Virus record (IMG/VR): IMGVR_UViG_3300025767_000026
Location: 1-54,392 of that record
Length of the DNA: 54,392 bases
Direction: 5' to 3' (one strand)
Source of the DNA: a virus
In this document: one piece after another, positions 24,701 through 33,486 of the stretch
Numbering within the stretch: position 1 is the first letter of the stretch
How the letters are laid out: each line of letters starts with the position of its first letter
Translations under genes and position numbers: made by a program
The notes under the pieces: model-generated
Databases searched by the model: none
What the model saw: the letters and a program-made list of their open reading frames with translations, nothing else
Told to the model about the DNA's origin: nothing

Positions 24701-25861
24701 GACATCTACAGGAGGGGTGTCAAATGCATCTAAAGTAATTTGCTGGACTGCATTAGCCATGCCTTTGTTGTATCCCTTCGATGCATCATAATCAAACCCC
24801 GTAGCCAAGAAAGCTACCTCTGTAAAAGGCGAAAAGCAAGAAAACTCATTATTTTCGTATTTCCATCTATAGCCAAACCGCGGGAATTTACCCTCAAACG
24901 GAGGAGAGTCTTGCTGAAGTTTACAGGTATACGTATACGTGTCGCTATCTGGCAACAATGGCGAGCTAGAAATAACCTTAACCCCAATTTGCAGGGGGTT
25001 GGTTACGGCAATTACCTGTAGCGTTACGATATATACGTCACTTTCGGTATCCGTCTCCAGGGCTATCCCCTCTAATTTTAAAAAATCACCCACTACATAA
25101 GCTGCTCCTGAATTTAAAGCAAATCCATAGATTGCTGTGCCGGCCGCAATAGCAGGGCGTAGCGAGTCATTGTTTAACTGCGTGGCTTCGGTAAAGTTAT
25201 AAGTGACAGAAGTGTTTACGTTGCTCACCCCGTTAATAAGCCTATCGCTATTGGCTAAAGCCATAGAGGGAGCGGATAACGGTGATTTTTTAATTACTGT
25301 TACATCACTTTCAATGAAATCTCTACCCTTATACGTGCTGTGAGTGGTGAAGTTTGCTGTGCTAAAAACACCTTTGGTTACCTCCAGCTTTTTAGGCTCA
25401 GAGTTGTCGTCTGTCCAGAACAAGTAATTGTCAAGTATATTTACCCCTGTAATAAGCTTGTTTACGGAAAAATTTAAAATGTTTTGAGTGTCAACGAGTA
25501 CAGGACGTACTACCTTGTATGTGTCTTCGTATTCTAAAATACAATCCACAGTGGAAGAAGTAACAAACCAATATAGTTTGTCGTTAATGTCGTCTTTAAC
25601 CCCTCCAATACACTTGGCATCGAGCGGTAAGCCGTAGTAGTTTGCTGTTTCGGAATCTAAAGCCCAATCTGTAGAGGGTATCCCCTTTTTTTCTTTGCGA
25701 ACTTGATTGCCAAGAATATTTTGAATAGCACCCACGTCGCTACCCTCAGACGAACCTACTTGTATGTTTAATGCGTCTCTATATTCACCACTAGGTAATA
25801 ATCTCTCGTCAAGGTCTTTATTCATTCGACCCCTAACAAATAACCTTTTTAATTCTGGCAT
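21722..25861 (-). CDS. Tail nozzle / stabilization-type protein (gp12-like)
   Basis: A 1379-residue protein. The N-terminal signature, RMNKDLDERLLPSGEYRDAL followed by NIQVGSSEGSDVGAIQNILGN, is the one I associate with the large tail nozzle or 'stabilization' proteins of Bacteroidota podophages and P22 gp10-like proteins. The rest is beta-rich with many aromatic and glycine turns, compatible with a beta-propeller plus inserted Ig-like domains. T7 gp12 is about 800 residues, so this is enlarged. It directly follows the two connector-like genes, as expected for the protein that closes the tail tube. Confidence 0.78.
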   Translation of the reverse strand: MPELKRLFVRGRMNKDLDERLLPSGEYRDALNIQVGSSEGSDVGAIQNILGNQVRKEKKGIPSTDWALDSETANYYGLPLDAKCIGGVKDDINDKLYWFVTSSTVDCILEYEDTYKVVRPVLVDTQNILNFSVNKLITGVNILDNYLFWTDDNSEPKKLEVTKGVFSTANFTTHSTYKGRDFIESDVTVIKKSPLSAPSMALANSDRLINGVSNVNTSVTYNFTEATQLNNDSLRPAIAAGTAIYGFALNSGAAYVVGDFLKLEGIALETDTESDVYIVTLQVIAVTNPLQIGVKVISSSPLLPDSDTYTYTCKLQQDSPPFEGKFPRFGYRWKYENNEFSCFSPFTEVAFLATGFDYDASKGYNKGMANAVQQITLDAFDTPPVDVKKIEVLYKETNNSTIYIVDDFDPADLTETGVWEGFKITSKLIYKVVQSNQLLRPWDNVPRLAKAQELVGNRIVYGNYLQNYTISEKIALSSSVSSEGTIDITIPSKSVKSDRDYQIGVVFKDAYGRETPVFTSDKASVKVDKAKSSTPNKIQVQSDNPPPGGFSHYKYFVKDSSDQYYNLAADRVYKSEDGVTAWVSFPSSERNKITEESYIILKKGQGSTAPVTSTDNKYKVLSIKNEAPLELTQVRALVHSATLSFVNAYGSYTEQPSWSAGKTPTPGSKTFLIGREDGAQGITDETKFALLVGRYIAFTDGTSKSEYYKIVTIDWNASAADESARIIVDRAFEDDVNFLYNVDQTLVAPAGNFVEIYAYQAEDNKAKFQGKFFVNIEQNATLLDNLFATGPLVATNAMNFKSFGAPVVINGEVTIHADDGYYGNENLYVQIWGGGHSPKRLYGKEHYNGGLKITSDGGWMPTWAHYDNPNSKPYDLVLERKVQYGINLRAWRKLGTKGTKIKFANHLGTVYTIDEANTVAVGNNNVYERIYILFETGLVQTVNPNFPGGPNQINVIILGEDEASDYPSNDPGIFETEPKELADLDLYYEASDAYPIADYQTLKTLTWHNCFAFGNGVESNRVRDDFNAPFIDKGTKVSTVLEEPYGEERRPSGLIYSGLYNSTSGLNSLNQFVQAEKITKDLNPMYGSIQKLHTRDTNLVALCEDKIIRILANKDALYNADGNANVTSTNNVLGQAVPFAGEYGISKNPESFASFGFRAYFSDKKRSSVLRLSMDGLTEISSKGMNDFFYDNLKEATTVIGNYDIYSDCYNLTLNSQTVSFKEAMDGWPTRKSFIPEFGISLNSDYYTMSNGMLWSHDNQLRNTFYEGATAKSSVQFIFNDLPNKIKNFKTLSYEGDGGWISPLIQTDQQDGAVTTFLDKENIYYNYIRGLNDTWDNNGQVGTLDLKQFAAQGIGQPSSIAPYTGNTTFTVTVKNDPNN

Positions 25862-25864
25862 ATC

Positions 25865-26743
25865 TTAGTGTTTTATTTGCTTAGACTTACCTCTCATTAC
25901 CTGAGTTAGCTCTTCAATTTTAAGATTAGATAATCTCAGCTTAGCGGTTCTAATGGCTGCAAATTTTTCTTTGTTAAACCTTTGTACAAGGTATTCTTGA
26001 GTATTGGCTCGGGTAGCTAAGATAGCGTGAGCAAGGTATTTGTACATAGCCTCTTCCGCAAACTTGTGCACTTTCATTTCTTCAACAGTGCCAACGCCGT
26101 CTGAGATGTACTTAAGGGTCACTGTTCTACCGGTTAAGTCAGAGCTAAAGAAGATTTTAGACTTTATTGGGTCAATAAAAAATACGCCATTAGACTGAGC
26201 AAAAGCGGGATCAATCCCATACCTTTGACCAAGCAGTGACGCGTAAGAAGCATTCTCTTCAATATTACTTAATTCGCTAGATTCAGAGCCTGTGGCTGTT
26301 TTAAACTTTTTCCAGGTTTCTGACTCGGCAGCGGTGATTATGTTACCTTCCCCGTCAAATAAATATTCGTAGCTGCTATCCTGTAGTAGCGGTAAAGGGT
26401 TACTGGTTTTCTGGGCGGGGATTAAAACGCGTTCGACGCCTCCTCCGTCAACCCATGTTAGTTTAACATAGTTAACATAGTCGTGGGGCAGTAGCATTTG
26501 CAGAGTTAACGGCACATCAATTTCCTGCGACTTTTCAGATTTGAAAGTATCGTAGCTTAATTCCTGCAAAGCTCTTTGAGCGTGAAAGGCAACATCTGTT
26601 CTTTTTACTTTAGATATAATCTTATCCTCTCCAACATAAGAGACAATAAAATTAGTAATAATATCATCTAAGTATATAAATTGGTAATTGCCTAAATTAT
26701 CACCCTCGTAATATTCTTGCTGAGTTCCTGTGAATAGTGCCAT
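25865..26743 (-). CDS. Head-tail connector / tail tubular A-like protein
   Basis: A 292-residue protein with an N-terminal helical section (DDIITNFIVSYVGEDKIISK, then DVAFHAQRALQELSYDTF) that resembles connector-adaptor proteins of podophages. A beta-containing middle and a C-terminal helix pair (HKFAEEAMYKYLAHAILATR) complete it. It sits three bases from both neighbours, between another connector candidate and the nozzle, the position of T7 gp11. The ring assignment rests on order and helix pattern. Confidence 0.65.
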   Translation of the reverse strand: MALFTGTQQEYYEGDNLGNYQFIYLDDIITNFIVSYVGEDKIISKVKRTDVAFHAQRALQELSYDTFKSEKSQEIDVPLTLQMLLPHDYVNYVKLTWVDGGGVERVLIPAQKTSNPLPLLQDSSYEYLFDGEGNIITAAESETWKKFKTATGSESSELSNIEENASYASLLGQRYGIDPAFAQSNGVFFIDPIKSKIFFSSDLTGRTVTLKYISDGVGTVEEMKVHKFAEEAMYKYLAHAILATRANTQEYLVQRFNKEKFAAIRTAKLRLSNLKIEELTQVMRGKSKQIKH

Positions 26744-26746
26744 TTA

Positions 26747-27454
26747 TTATGCTTTTTCTTGTTGAATTCTTTCGGTCTCTTCGCTGTTGGCGTACTGGTA
26801 TACATCCGGTGTTTTTAATAACATGCCAGATAACTCCAGTATCTTTTCTACAAGCTCGGGCTCTTCTGATTCATGGAGCTGAAAGTTAGTTGAAGTTCCT
26901 GCGTTATACTGTGGAACCCCTAATACCATGGTGTAGTTCCACTCCGCGGTGGTTGGTATCTTTATATAATTACATGTTACGGCTGTAGTTAATTGAGCGG
27001 GACCATATACTTTAAGTTGGTTCTCGTCTCTTGTATATATTGGGCGGCTTACCGTTGGCGCAGTTAATGGCGATTGAGCTATGTAGATATACTCTCCTTT
27101 GGTTAGTCTTTCTGCCTCGGCTATTTTAGTAGCGGCTGTAATGGGGTCCACGTATTGGACTTTTACAGTCCCTAGCCTATATAGGTCAGCGGGGAGCGCA
27201 GTACCTCCTGTAACAGCTCCTTCTGTTTCAAATTCGCTGATCTTTTCGTTTAGTATGTTAAGCATGTCTGAATACTCAGTGTCATTGCCATGCATTCTTC
27301 CGAACTGGTTTATATCGTAAAAATATTGCTCAAAAATATCTCTTTGCGCTTGATTGGCAAATAAGTTAAATTCTTGAGGGGTTAAGTATCCTCTTTGCTC
27401 TTTGTTTAAAATAGCAAGAACCCTTTGGTACACTGTGTCTACGCTTACTGCCAT
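26747..27454 (-). CDS. Connector/adaptor-like virion protein
   Basis: A 235-residue protein starting with a helical region (TVYQRVLAILNKEQRGYLTP, then FNLFANQAQRDIFEQYFYD) common to a family of phage connector proteins. The middle is beta-rich and the C-terminus helical and acidic. It precedes the gp11-like gene by three bases. Upstream is a strong hairpin and a TATAAATA octamer, so it probably heads the tail-tube transcript. It may form one of the rings under the portal. Confidence 0.62.
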   Translation of the reverse strand: MAVSVDTVYQRVLAILNKEQRGYLTPQEFNLFANQAQRDIFEQYFYDINQFGRMHGNDTEYSDMLNILNEKISEFETEGAVTGGTALPADLYRLGTVKVQYVDPITAATKIAEAERLTKGEYIYIAQSPLTAPTVSRPIYTRDENQLKVYGPAQLTTAVTCNYIKIPTTAEWNYTMVLGVPQYNAGTSTNFQLHESEEPELVEKILELSGMLLKTPDVYQYANSEETERIQQEKA

Positions 27455-27467
27455 AATTTTTTTTTGT

Positions 27468-27475
27468 TATTTATA
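27468..27475 (-). promoter_or_regulatory. TATAAATA octamer before the tail-tube genes
   Basis: An exact - strand TATAAATA lies 13 bases upstream of the connector gene start. Four of its bases overlap the distal arm of the neighbouring hairpin. It lacks the GCG of the longer element but has TAATTAC just upstream. It may be a late promoter. Confidence 0.4.
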
Positions 27476-27512
27476 GTAATTAGGCCACCTTTTACAGCGG
27501 CCTAATACTATA
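27472..27512 (-). terminator. Strong imperfect inverted repeat between head and tail genes
   Basis: On the - strand TATAGTATTAGGCC pairs with GGCCTAATTACTATA across a 12-base loop, with one bulged base. No U-tract follows, so it may be a processing or attenuation hairpin rather than a classic intrinsic terminator. CACCTTT just upstream can instead pair with AAAGGTG in the loop, giving an alternative fold. Confidence 0.6.
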
Positions 27513-27519
27513 AAGGTGA

Positions 27520-28362
27520 CTATTTAAGTCGTTTGCTTACGCTTTGGAATACCTCCACGCCTTCATCTGTTTTAAACCATGCTGCTAAAGCAGAATATGG
27601 GTTTTCATCAAATGGCACTGTCATAAGCTTTCTATTTGTAGATGTCCAAGTAAATGTTCTTTGGTCTTGTGATAGACTAATAAACCCTTGTTCTACAGAT
27701 CGCACCCCTACATTACGCAGCTGTACGTTTTCATCTCCTGCTAATTGTAAGAATAAAGCCGGATTTCTCTTAGCATAAATAAGAGCGTCTCTCTTAATTT
27801 CTTTAGACGTCATATTTTTTACAGCGGAACCTTGGTCTACTCGGATGATAGCTTCGAGCATATCAACGTCAAGCTCTCTGGCTAAGTTTAATGCGTCAAT
27901 TTCTATTTCTATATCACTTATATCCCATTCAGCAACTTGCACCGCATCAAATTCTTCGTACATAACACCTTTAAGCGGGTGGTATAATGATAATAGTTTT
28001 TGTAAATTTTGCCTTTGGGCTGGAACGGTTATTGTTCCATTTCTAAAAACAATATGCTCTAAAGTAGCAGGGCCTTCTTGCTCATCAACAAACGGGCTTT
28101 TCTGATTTGTAGCGTATCGTAGTTCTCTTTGGTACCCTAATTCAGGGTCAAACCAAAGCAAATTTCTTTTTTCCGTATGCTTCCCTGGTAGGGTTGAAAT
28201 AATTGGCTGTTTTCTTCCAATTAAAAAATAAGTACGGTCTTTAAATTCCCAGCTAGGTTTTACTGGTTTTTGTATTTTTGGAGCCGGAGCGGAGGCGACC
28301 TCTTGCTCAACAGCAATATTTTTTGGCGCTTCTGTGTTAGCGCTCACTTGTTTCTTTGCCAT
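27520..28362 (-). CDS. Virion-associated protein downstream of the capsid gene
   Basis: A 280-residue protein with a disordered Lys/Pro/Ala-rich N-terminus (to about residue 35), then a compact domain with FLIGRKQPIISTLPGK, FRNGTITVPAQRQNLQKLLS and SLYHPLKGVMYEEF, ending in helices and a small beta section. Similar genes follow the capsid gene in flavobacterial phages as I recall them, but no role is established. It lies between hairpins on both sides and so may form its own transcript segment with the capsid gene. It could be a capsid accessory. Confidence 0.6.
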   Translation of the reverse strand: MAKKQVSANTEAPKNIAVEQEVASAPAPKIQKPVKPSWEFKDRTYFLIGRKQPIISTLPGKHTEKRNLLWFDPELGYQRELRYATNQKSPFVDEQEGPATLEHIVFRNGTITVPAQRQNLQKLLSLYHPLKGVMYEEFDAVQVAEWDISDIEIEIDALNLARELDVDMLEAIIRVDQGSAVKNMTSKEIKRDALIYAKRNPALFLQLAGDENVQLRNVGVRSVEQGFISLSQDQRTFTWTSTNRKLMTVPFDENPYSALAAWFKTDEGVEVFQSVSKRLK

Positions 28363-28398
28363 GATATAATAGAATTAAAAAGTTAAAAATGAAGCTAT

Positions 28399-28414
28399 GG
28401 GCCCCGAAGGGCCC
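28399..28414 (-). terminator. UUCG-capped hairpin after the capsid gene
   Basis: On the - strand GGGCCC, loop TTCG, GGGCCC: a perfect six-pair GC stem with the extra-stable cUUCGg loop, 17 bases past the capsid stop. T-rich sequence begins about eight bases later, so termination may be partial, letting the capsid message dominate. Confidence 0.65.
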
Positions 28415-28430
28415 TTTGCCTCAATAAATA

Positions 28431-29843
28431 TTAAGCTGCAGTATCTTTGAACAAGATAAAGTTGTTAGCTCCTTGAACACATAGACATCTTTCAGATAGC
28501 ATATGTACGTTCATTTCATCGATGTCAGAAGTATAATTTCCTCCAACTGAACCAGTGATCCAAGACTTCATACGACGATCATCAGCTTCAGAAGCACGAT
28601 AACGGATGTGTAAGAAAGGACGTTGGATGTTTTTACCTAATGTTTGATCATAAACAGTAGATACACCAGCAGGAACAAGAACACCGTCGATATCCGCGGT
28701 AAGACCACGAGTAGCAGCGTCATTCAAGTATTTCCAGTCAGTTTTGTAGAAATCATAAGATCCACGACGGAATCCGCTGAAACCTAAATTAAGAGCCATG
28801 TCTTCGCTGTTGTCAAATACCCCGTAAGAAGTACCGCCAGTTCCGTAAGAGTTAGCACGCGCAAGCATATTGTCAATAGCCAATGAAGTACCGCGATCTA
28901 AGAAAAGCATGTTTTCTTCGATAGCTCCTTGCTTGTCAAGTTCTTGAAGAACTAAGTCAAACTCAGCAAGACCAGTAAGTCCAGAAGCGTTATTGAAATC
29001 ATGATCGTTGAAAACTAATCCACGAGACTCAATAGCAGAGAAAAGACCTTCAGTACCACGAACAGTAGCTCCAGAAGCATCAGTAATACCAGAAGAGGCA
29101 GTTACTTTTTCAGCTTCAACCATGCTCATTTCAAGATAGTCTTCGAAACGCAAACGAGTTTCATGCTCAGACTTCAAATACCAAAGGTATCCAGAGGTTC
29201 CCATTTCACTTGTTACTTCAACCCAACCGATCTGAGCAGTGTCAGAACCATTGATTGAATACTTATCTTTCAAGATAATTGGTGAGTTAGAATACTTTTG
29301 GAAACCAGCATCAATTGATCCTTGCATTCCAAGAGAGCCTTTTCCAAACTCAGACCCGTAAACGAATACTTTTAGAGCCGGAGTTCCGGTGTGGATAGCA
29401 GCTGGCCAAGTATCTGAGTCAAGAGGGAAAGCCTCAAGAGAGTTATCGGCTACACTTTTAACAAAAGCACGAACAGTTGTATATCCTGTAGCTACAATGA
29501 TAGTTTGGTTAGCACGAATTGAGTGACCTGTAATGTTGATTGTATTTTCAGCATTAGAATCAGCGGCAAGGACGGCAGCGTCATAAGCAACGTGTAAACG
29601 TCCTTGTTCTGACCATACAACTTCGTCAGAAGCCATTGGCATTTCAGCTCCTACCATACGCAAGAAAGAAGATACAGAACGATTTCCGTAACGCTCTACC
29701 TCTTTTTCGTATACTTCAGGTAAGAATTGTTTAGTAAAGTTAAAGTCGTTGGCTCCGATAGATAAATAGTTCTTATCAAACAACGTTTTGGTTGGTTGCG
29801 GGGTTAATCCTGCTGGAAAAGCCCCTGATGATGCAAAACTCAT
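28431..29843 (-). CDS. Major capsid protein (HK97-fold type)
   Basis: A 470-residue protein matching capsid proteins of Bacteroidota podophages. It begins with Ser/Ala/Gly-rich sequence and has an E-loop-like acidic section, and its C-terminal region (FLHIRYRASEADDRRMKSW, then GSVGGNYTSDIDEMNVHML and ERCLCVQGANNF) is the one I recall from crAss-like and flavophage capsids. It directly follows the scaffold gene. Its arginines are written almost entirely as CGT, unlike most neighbours, as expected for the most abundant virion protein. There is no recognisable N-terminal protease domain. Confidence 0.88.
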   Translation of the reverse strand: MSFASSGAFPAGLTPQPTKTLFDKNYLSIGANDFNFTKQFLPEVYEKEVERYGNRSVSSFLRMVGAEMPMASDEVVWSEQGRLHVAYDAAVLAADSNAENTINITGHSIRANQTIIVATGYTTVRAFVKSVADNSLEAFPLDSDTWPAAIHTGTPALKVFVYGSEFGKGSLGMQGSIDAGFQKYSNSPIILKDKYSINGSDTAQIGWVEVTSEMGTSGYLWYLKSEHETRLRFEDYLEMSMVEAEKVTASSGITDASGATVRGTEGLFSAIESRGLVFNDHDFNNASGLTGLAEFDLVLQELDKQGAIEENMLFLDRGTSLAIDNMLARANSYGTGGTSYGVFDNSEDMALNLGFSGFRRGSYDFYKTDWKYLNDAATRGLTADIDGVLVPAGVSTVYDQTLGKNIQRPFLHIRYRASEADDRRMKSWITGSVGGNYTSDIDEMNVHMLSERCLCVQGANNFILFKDTAA

Positions 29844-29870
29844 AGTTTTTTAATTTTAAATTGTTAATTG

Positions 29871-31028
29871 TTATTTTCTAATTTTCACTTTTAGGCGAGA
29901 AGAATTATCTCCGCTTACTGCTCTCACTTTTAATCCGCTAGCGTCCGTAACTGCTTCATGCGCACCACGAGGGTCCATATTAACGTTTTTGGATCTTGCA
30001 ATACTATCCTTGATAGCATCGGCTTTGCCTTGTTCATAAAAGTGATTCGCAACCGCGTCGGCATTCATTGCAGTAAATAATGATTTGTGATATCCCTTTG
30101 CGTCTTTCATCGTATTTTTATCGTCAAGGAACTTCTTAACAAAATTATTGATGTCAGACTGTGTGTTCTTCACCTCGGATGCATTGTTTACTTTAAACCG
30201 ATATCTTTTATCTCCAACATTATATTCAAAACCTTTGAACTCGTCTGAAAATACTTCGTCTGTTTTTTGTAAAAATGCACTTTTCTGCTGTGTTGCCACT
30301 CGAGTTGTCTCCTCGTTTTCTTTATTATAGCGATTAAAAAATTCAACCGCTTTCTGCTGGTCCTGAGTTAATTTAGAACCTGCTTTAATTTCTTCGTAAT
30401 ATTTAGACTTTTGCCCTTCTAAATGATTCTTGGCTAAAGCCATTTCTTCTTTAAAAGCTAATTTCTTTCTTTTAATGTCGCGCTCGTCATCTAAATCTTC
30501 ATCATAATCAAACTTATCTTCAATTAAAAATGAAATTTCATCATCTGTTAAATGAGGTTTAGCTTGTTTATAGTATTGAAACAGTAGTTGATTCTCTTCT
30601 AACGAGCTGTAGTCTTGGTTCAATCTAACATAATCTTCTAAGCTGCCACCGGTGTCATTCATAAAGTCTACAACTTTTTGAATGTTTTCAGGTAATTCAA
30701 CGCCTTTTGAGTTAGCCTCATCAAGGGCTTCGTCAAATTGCTCTTCTAGCTTTTCAACTTTTTCTGCGACTTCTTCTTCGCCAATCTCCTCCAATGCTTC
30801 AAAAGCAGGCTCCTCCTCAATATTATCCGCTATAGGAGCTTCGGTCTCTCCCTCTAGAGGCTCATCTTTCTCTAAAGGCTCCTCATCTTCTGCCTTTTCT
30901 TGTTGGAAGTTGCGTAAGTCAACTTTAATTACCCCTGGGTCTAAATTTTCTTCAACTACAGGAGCTTCTTCTACGTGCGGAGTTGTTTCTTCAACAGCCT
31001 CGGCTACTTTGTTTTCTTCTTCGTTCAT
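29871..31028 (-). CDS. Scaffolding protein
   Basis: A 385-residue protein with an extremely acidic N-terminal third (EEEN...VEETTPHVEEAP), long central helices rich in Glu, Lys and Gln with coiled-coil character, and a basic C-terminus (DNSSRLKVKIRK). This charge layout, and the place between portal and capsid genes, is typical of phage scaffolding proteins that bind the inner capsid face and leave before packaging. No protease motif was seen. A TATAAATA octamer lies 26 bases upstream. Confidence 0.75.
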   Translation of the reverse strand: MNEEENKVAEAVEETTPHVEEAPVVEENLDPGVIKVDLRNFQQEKAEDEEPLEKDEPLEGETEAPIADNIEEEPAFEALEEIGEEEVAEKVEKLEEQFDEALDEANSKGVELPENIQKVVDFMNDTGGSLEDYVRLNQDYSSLEENQLLFQYYKQAKPHLTDDEISFLIEDKFDYDEDLDDERDIKRKKLAFKEEMALAKNHLEGQKSKYYEEIKAGSKLTQDQQKAVEFFNRYNKENEETTRVATQQKSAFLQKTDEVFSDEFKGFEYNVGDKRYRFKVNNASEVKNTQSDINNFVKKFLDDKNTMKDAKGYHKSLFTAMNADAVANHFYEQGKADAIKDSIARSKNVNMDPRGAHEAVTDASGLKVRAVSGDNSSRLKVKIRK

Positions 31029-31054
31029 GATAAAATATTATATGATTGTATACT

Positions 31055-31062
31055 TATTTATA
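31055..31062 (-). promoter_or_regulatory. TATAAATA octamer before scaffold and capsid genes
   Basis: An exact - strand TATAAATA, preceded by GGTAA, begins just past the portal stop and ends 26 bases before the scaffold start. It may be a late promoter raising scaffold and capsid expression. Confidence 0.4.
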
Positions 31063-33486
31063 TTACCTAGGTTCGAAGGAACCTAAGTCAAACCCCCCAA
31101 GGACATCATTGCCTGATGACTCAAAGTTTTTAGGCGGTGTATTGTTTTGTCTTTGATCAATAAGATCTGATTGACGAGATGCTTGCTTATTTACGCGCTG
31201 GTCTTTACGGTCTTCTTTAAATCCCTCTTTGGTTTTGTAGACATCAGCCTCCATAGTCTTAAGCTGCATGTTCATTTGGAATTCAAGCTGCATTAATTGC
31301 TTTTTAACCTCAGCCTCCGCCATTAGCCTTTCCCGCGCCATTTGAGCCTTCATCTGCTCCATTTGCATTTCCATTTGCTGCAAAGCTTGTGCTTTTTGCA
31401 CTTCAGCCTGCGCTGCTACTTGCTGTGCCTGAGCATTAGCCTGCGCCTGCGCTTGAATATTAGCTTGTTGCATTTGCTGATCTTTTTCCAGTTTTTGTTT
31501 TCTTCGTATTTTAAGCAACTGGTTGGCAAGCTTAATGTTCTTAATTTCGCGCAGATCAATAGCGTCTCCAAGCTCAATAAGCCCAGCAGACAATGCCATT
31601 TGTATATTGTTCTCTAGCAGTTGCTTCTCCTCGTCGTCTGGAGTGAGTTCAATAAAAATACCAAAATCATATAAATGCAAGCTAGACATTTCCTCTAATG
31701 TAGCAACATTATGTGCTCCGATGCTCTGGATAAACGCGTCTTTTGTCGGTGAATATTCTAATATATCTGAAATGCGCAAGCTTAGACACTCCGCGGTTTC
31801 AGCTGTTAAAAATAATCCAGCTTGTAATATATGACGAGTTGCAGTGTTTGAGTTAGCCGCGGCAAGTTTTTGGACGCCTACTAAAGCATTTTTATCTGGA
31901 GAGCTGCCGTCTCTAGCTTCATTAAGACCCGTAACATCACGGATCATCTGTAAGTAATAGTTATAGGTTTGGATTAACGAGGCGAGTTTATTATTGCCGC
32001 TACCGCTGGTTAGCTCTTGGATTGGCATTTTGCCGGGGTTCATGTCGCCGGTAGAAGTAAAAGATCTACCAATAACAGAACCTGTTTGGAAGAACATGTT
32101 TAAAGCTTCTTGCGGGTTATAATTTGTGCCGTTGCCTAAATCAATCTCAGCTAAACCGTCTGCATCAAGATAAACCCCATCAGGAACCATTCTTGATAAC
32201 ACTTGCTGAAGCTTTAAGTGCGTTAGTTGGATCATATCGGCGAAGCCTTCGATACGGCTAACTAAAGATTCAATACGCCCTTTGTACATTCTAGGGGCAA
32301 CAATACTATAGTTCATTTTTACTTTAGTATGGTCACTCTTTGGGCGCATCATATTCTTAGCAAGCTCCCACTTTAATATTGTGTTGGTACCTAAGACCAT
32401 GGCCCCTTCGTATAACACCTCTAAAGATCGAGATACTTTTTCAAAGTTACCGTCTAACACGTCCATAGGCGGGTTAAACTGATCGTCTTTAATTATTATT
32501 TTAGAGCCCCCTGTAGCGGACTCTTTAACCTTATATACTTCATTCATATATGTTTTATAATTGAAGTATAAAATCTGCACAGAGTTTTGGTCGATGTTGT
32601 TGGTCGCATCCATCCCCCTGTTGTAGAAATCTGTATTTTGAATGCCTTGCTTAGTTATATCTTCAAGGTCTTCATTTGTTAAGCTTGGAAATTGCTTCTT
32701 TAATTCGTTGAGCGGAATTGTTTTTACTTCACCAACATAGTAAATGTCTTCAAAATAAGGGGAGTCTGTATAAGAATAAATAATATCTGCTGGATCAACA
32801 TAGTCTACTTTTACGCCTTCAGAGGTAGAAAAGGTATTTTTAACGCAGGCCATACCAAGAACGGCAAGGTCATAATTCAATCTTCGTCTGGTTAGATCGT
32901 ATTTATTACCTTCTAATATAGTATTTAAAGCTTGTTCTTGCGCAATTTCAGCTGCTTGTTTATAGCTAAGCTGCATATGCAGTTCTAATTCTTCTTTTGA
33001 ATCAGGCAGTTCTTCTTTTTTGTTTTCAAATAAGCTAATGCCAAATTCTTTCTGAACAAACTCATTAAGCTCCTGGGTCTGCATATCGCGTATGATTGAC
33101 TCCATGTATTCCGTACGCTTGCTCATCCCATAAGGATCTTGAGAGAAAGCTTTAATATCAAAAACGCGATCAGACATTCCGTTCACCACAATATCCACAA
33201 ACTTAGGAATAATAGGCACAGGCTTCCAGTCAATATTCAAATAAGATAAGTCACCGTTAGTTGATAATTCATCTTTATACTTCTGTACAGACTGCTCGCC
33301 TCTAGCGTACAATCTTCGTCTATGAAATGTATTTTGATTATTATGGTATCGATTTGTACCAGAGTCCCTTTTAAACCACTCGTTTTCTATAGCCTTAGCA
33401 ACCTTGAGTCCATACTCTTGGCTAACTTTTTCTAAATCACTAGCGATTTGGCTTGGGAAATAACTTTTTACAACTGCTTCAGCCAT
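31063..33486 (-). CDS. Portal protein
   Basis: An 807-residue protein in the portal position between terL and scaffold. The N-terminal two-thirds has wing/stem-type sequence (VDIVVNGMSDRVFDI; QALNTILEGNKYDLTRRRLN; WELAKNMMRPKSDHTKVKM). It is followed by a long Gln/Ala/Met-rich helix (about residues 670-750) suited to a portal barrel extending into the capsid, and a disordered tail. The family forms the dodecameric gate for DNA packaging and ejection. It overlaps terL by eight bases. Confidence 0.88.
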   Translation of the reverse strand: MAEAVVKSYFPSQIASDLEKVSQEYGLKVAKAIENEWFKRDSGTNRYHNNQNTFHRRRLYARGEQSVQKYKDELSTNGDLSYLNIDWKPVPIIPKFVDIVVNGMSDRVFDIKAFSQDPYGMSKRTEYMESIIRDMQTQELNEFVQKEFGISLFENKKEELPDSKEELELHMQLSYKQAAEIAQEQALNTILEGNKYDLTRRRLNYDLAVLGMACVKNTFSTSEGVKVDYVDPADIIYSYTDSPYFEDIYYVGEVKTIPLNELKKQFPSLTNEDLEDITKQGIQNTDFYNRGMDATNNIDQNSVQILYFNYKTYMNEVYKVKESATGGSKIIIKDDQFNPPMDVLDGNFEKVSRSLEVLYEGAMVLGTNTILKWELAKNMMRPKSDHTKVKMNYSIVAPRMYKGRIESLVSRIEGFADMIQLTHLKLQQVLSRMVPDGVYLDADGLAEIDLGNGTNYNPQEALNMFFQTGSVIGRSFTSTGDMNPGKMPIQELTSGSGNNKLASLIQTYNYYLQMIRDVTGLNEARDGSSPDKNALVGVQKLAAANSNTATRHILQAGLFLTAETAECLSLRISDILEYSPTKDAFIQSIGAHNVATLEEMSSLHLYDFGIFIELTPDDEEKQLLENNIQMALSAGLIELGDAIDLREIKNIKLANQLLKIRRKQKLEKDQQMQQANIQAQAQANAQAQQVAAQAEVQKAQALQQMEMQMEQMKAQMARERLMAEAEVKKQLMQLEFQMNMQLKTMEADVYKTKEGFKEDRKDQRVNKQASRQSDLIDQRQNNTPPKNFESSGNDVLGGFDLGSFEPR

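Noticed and set aside
31063-33486. Gln/Ala-rich C-terminus of the portal as a separate scaffold gene
   Set aside because: It is in frame with the portal with no internal stop, and a better scaffold candidate lies immediately downstream.
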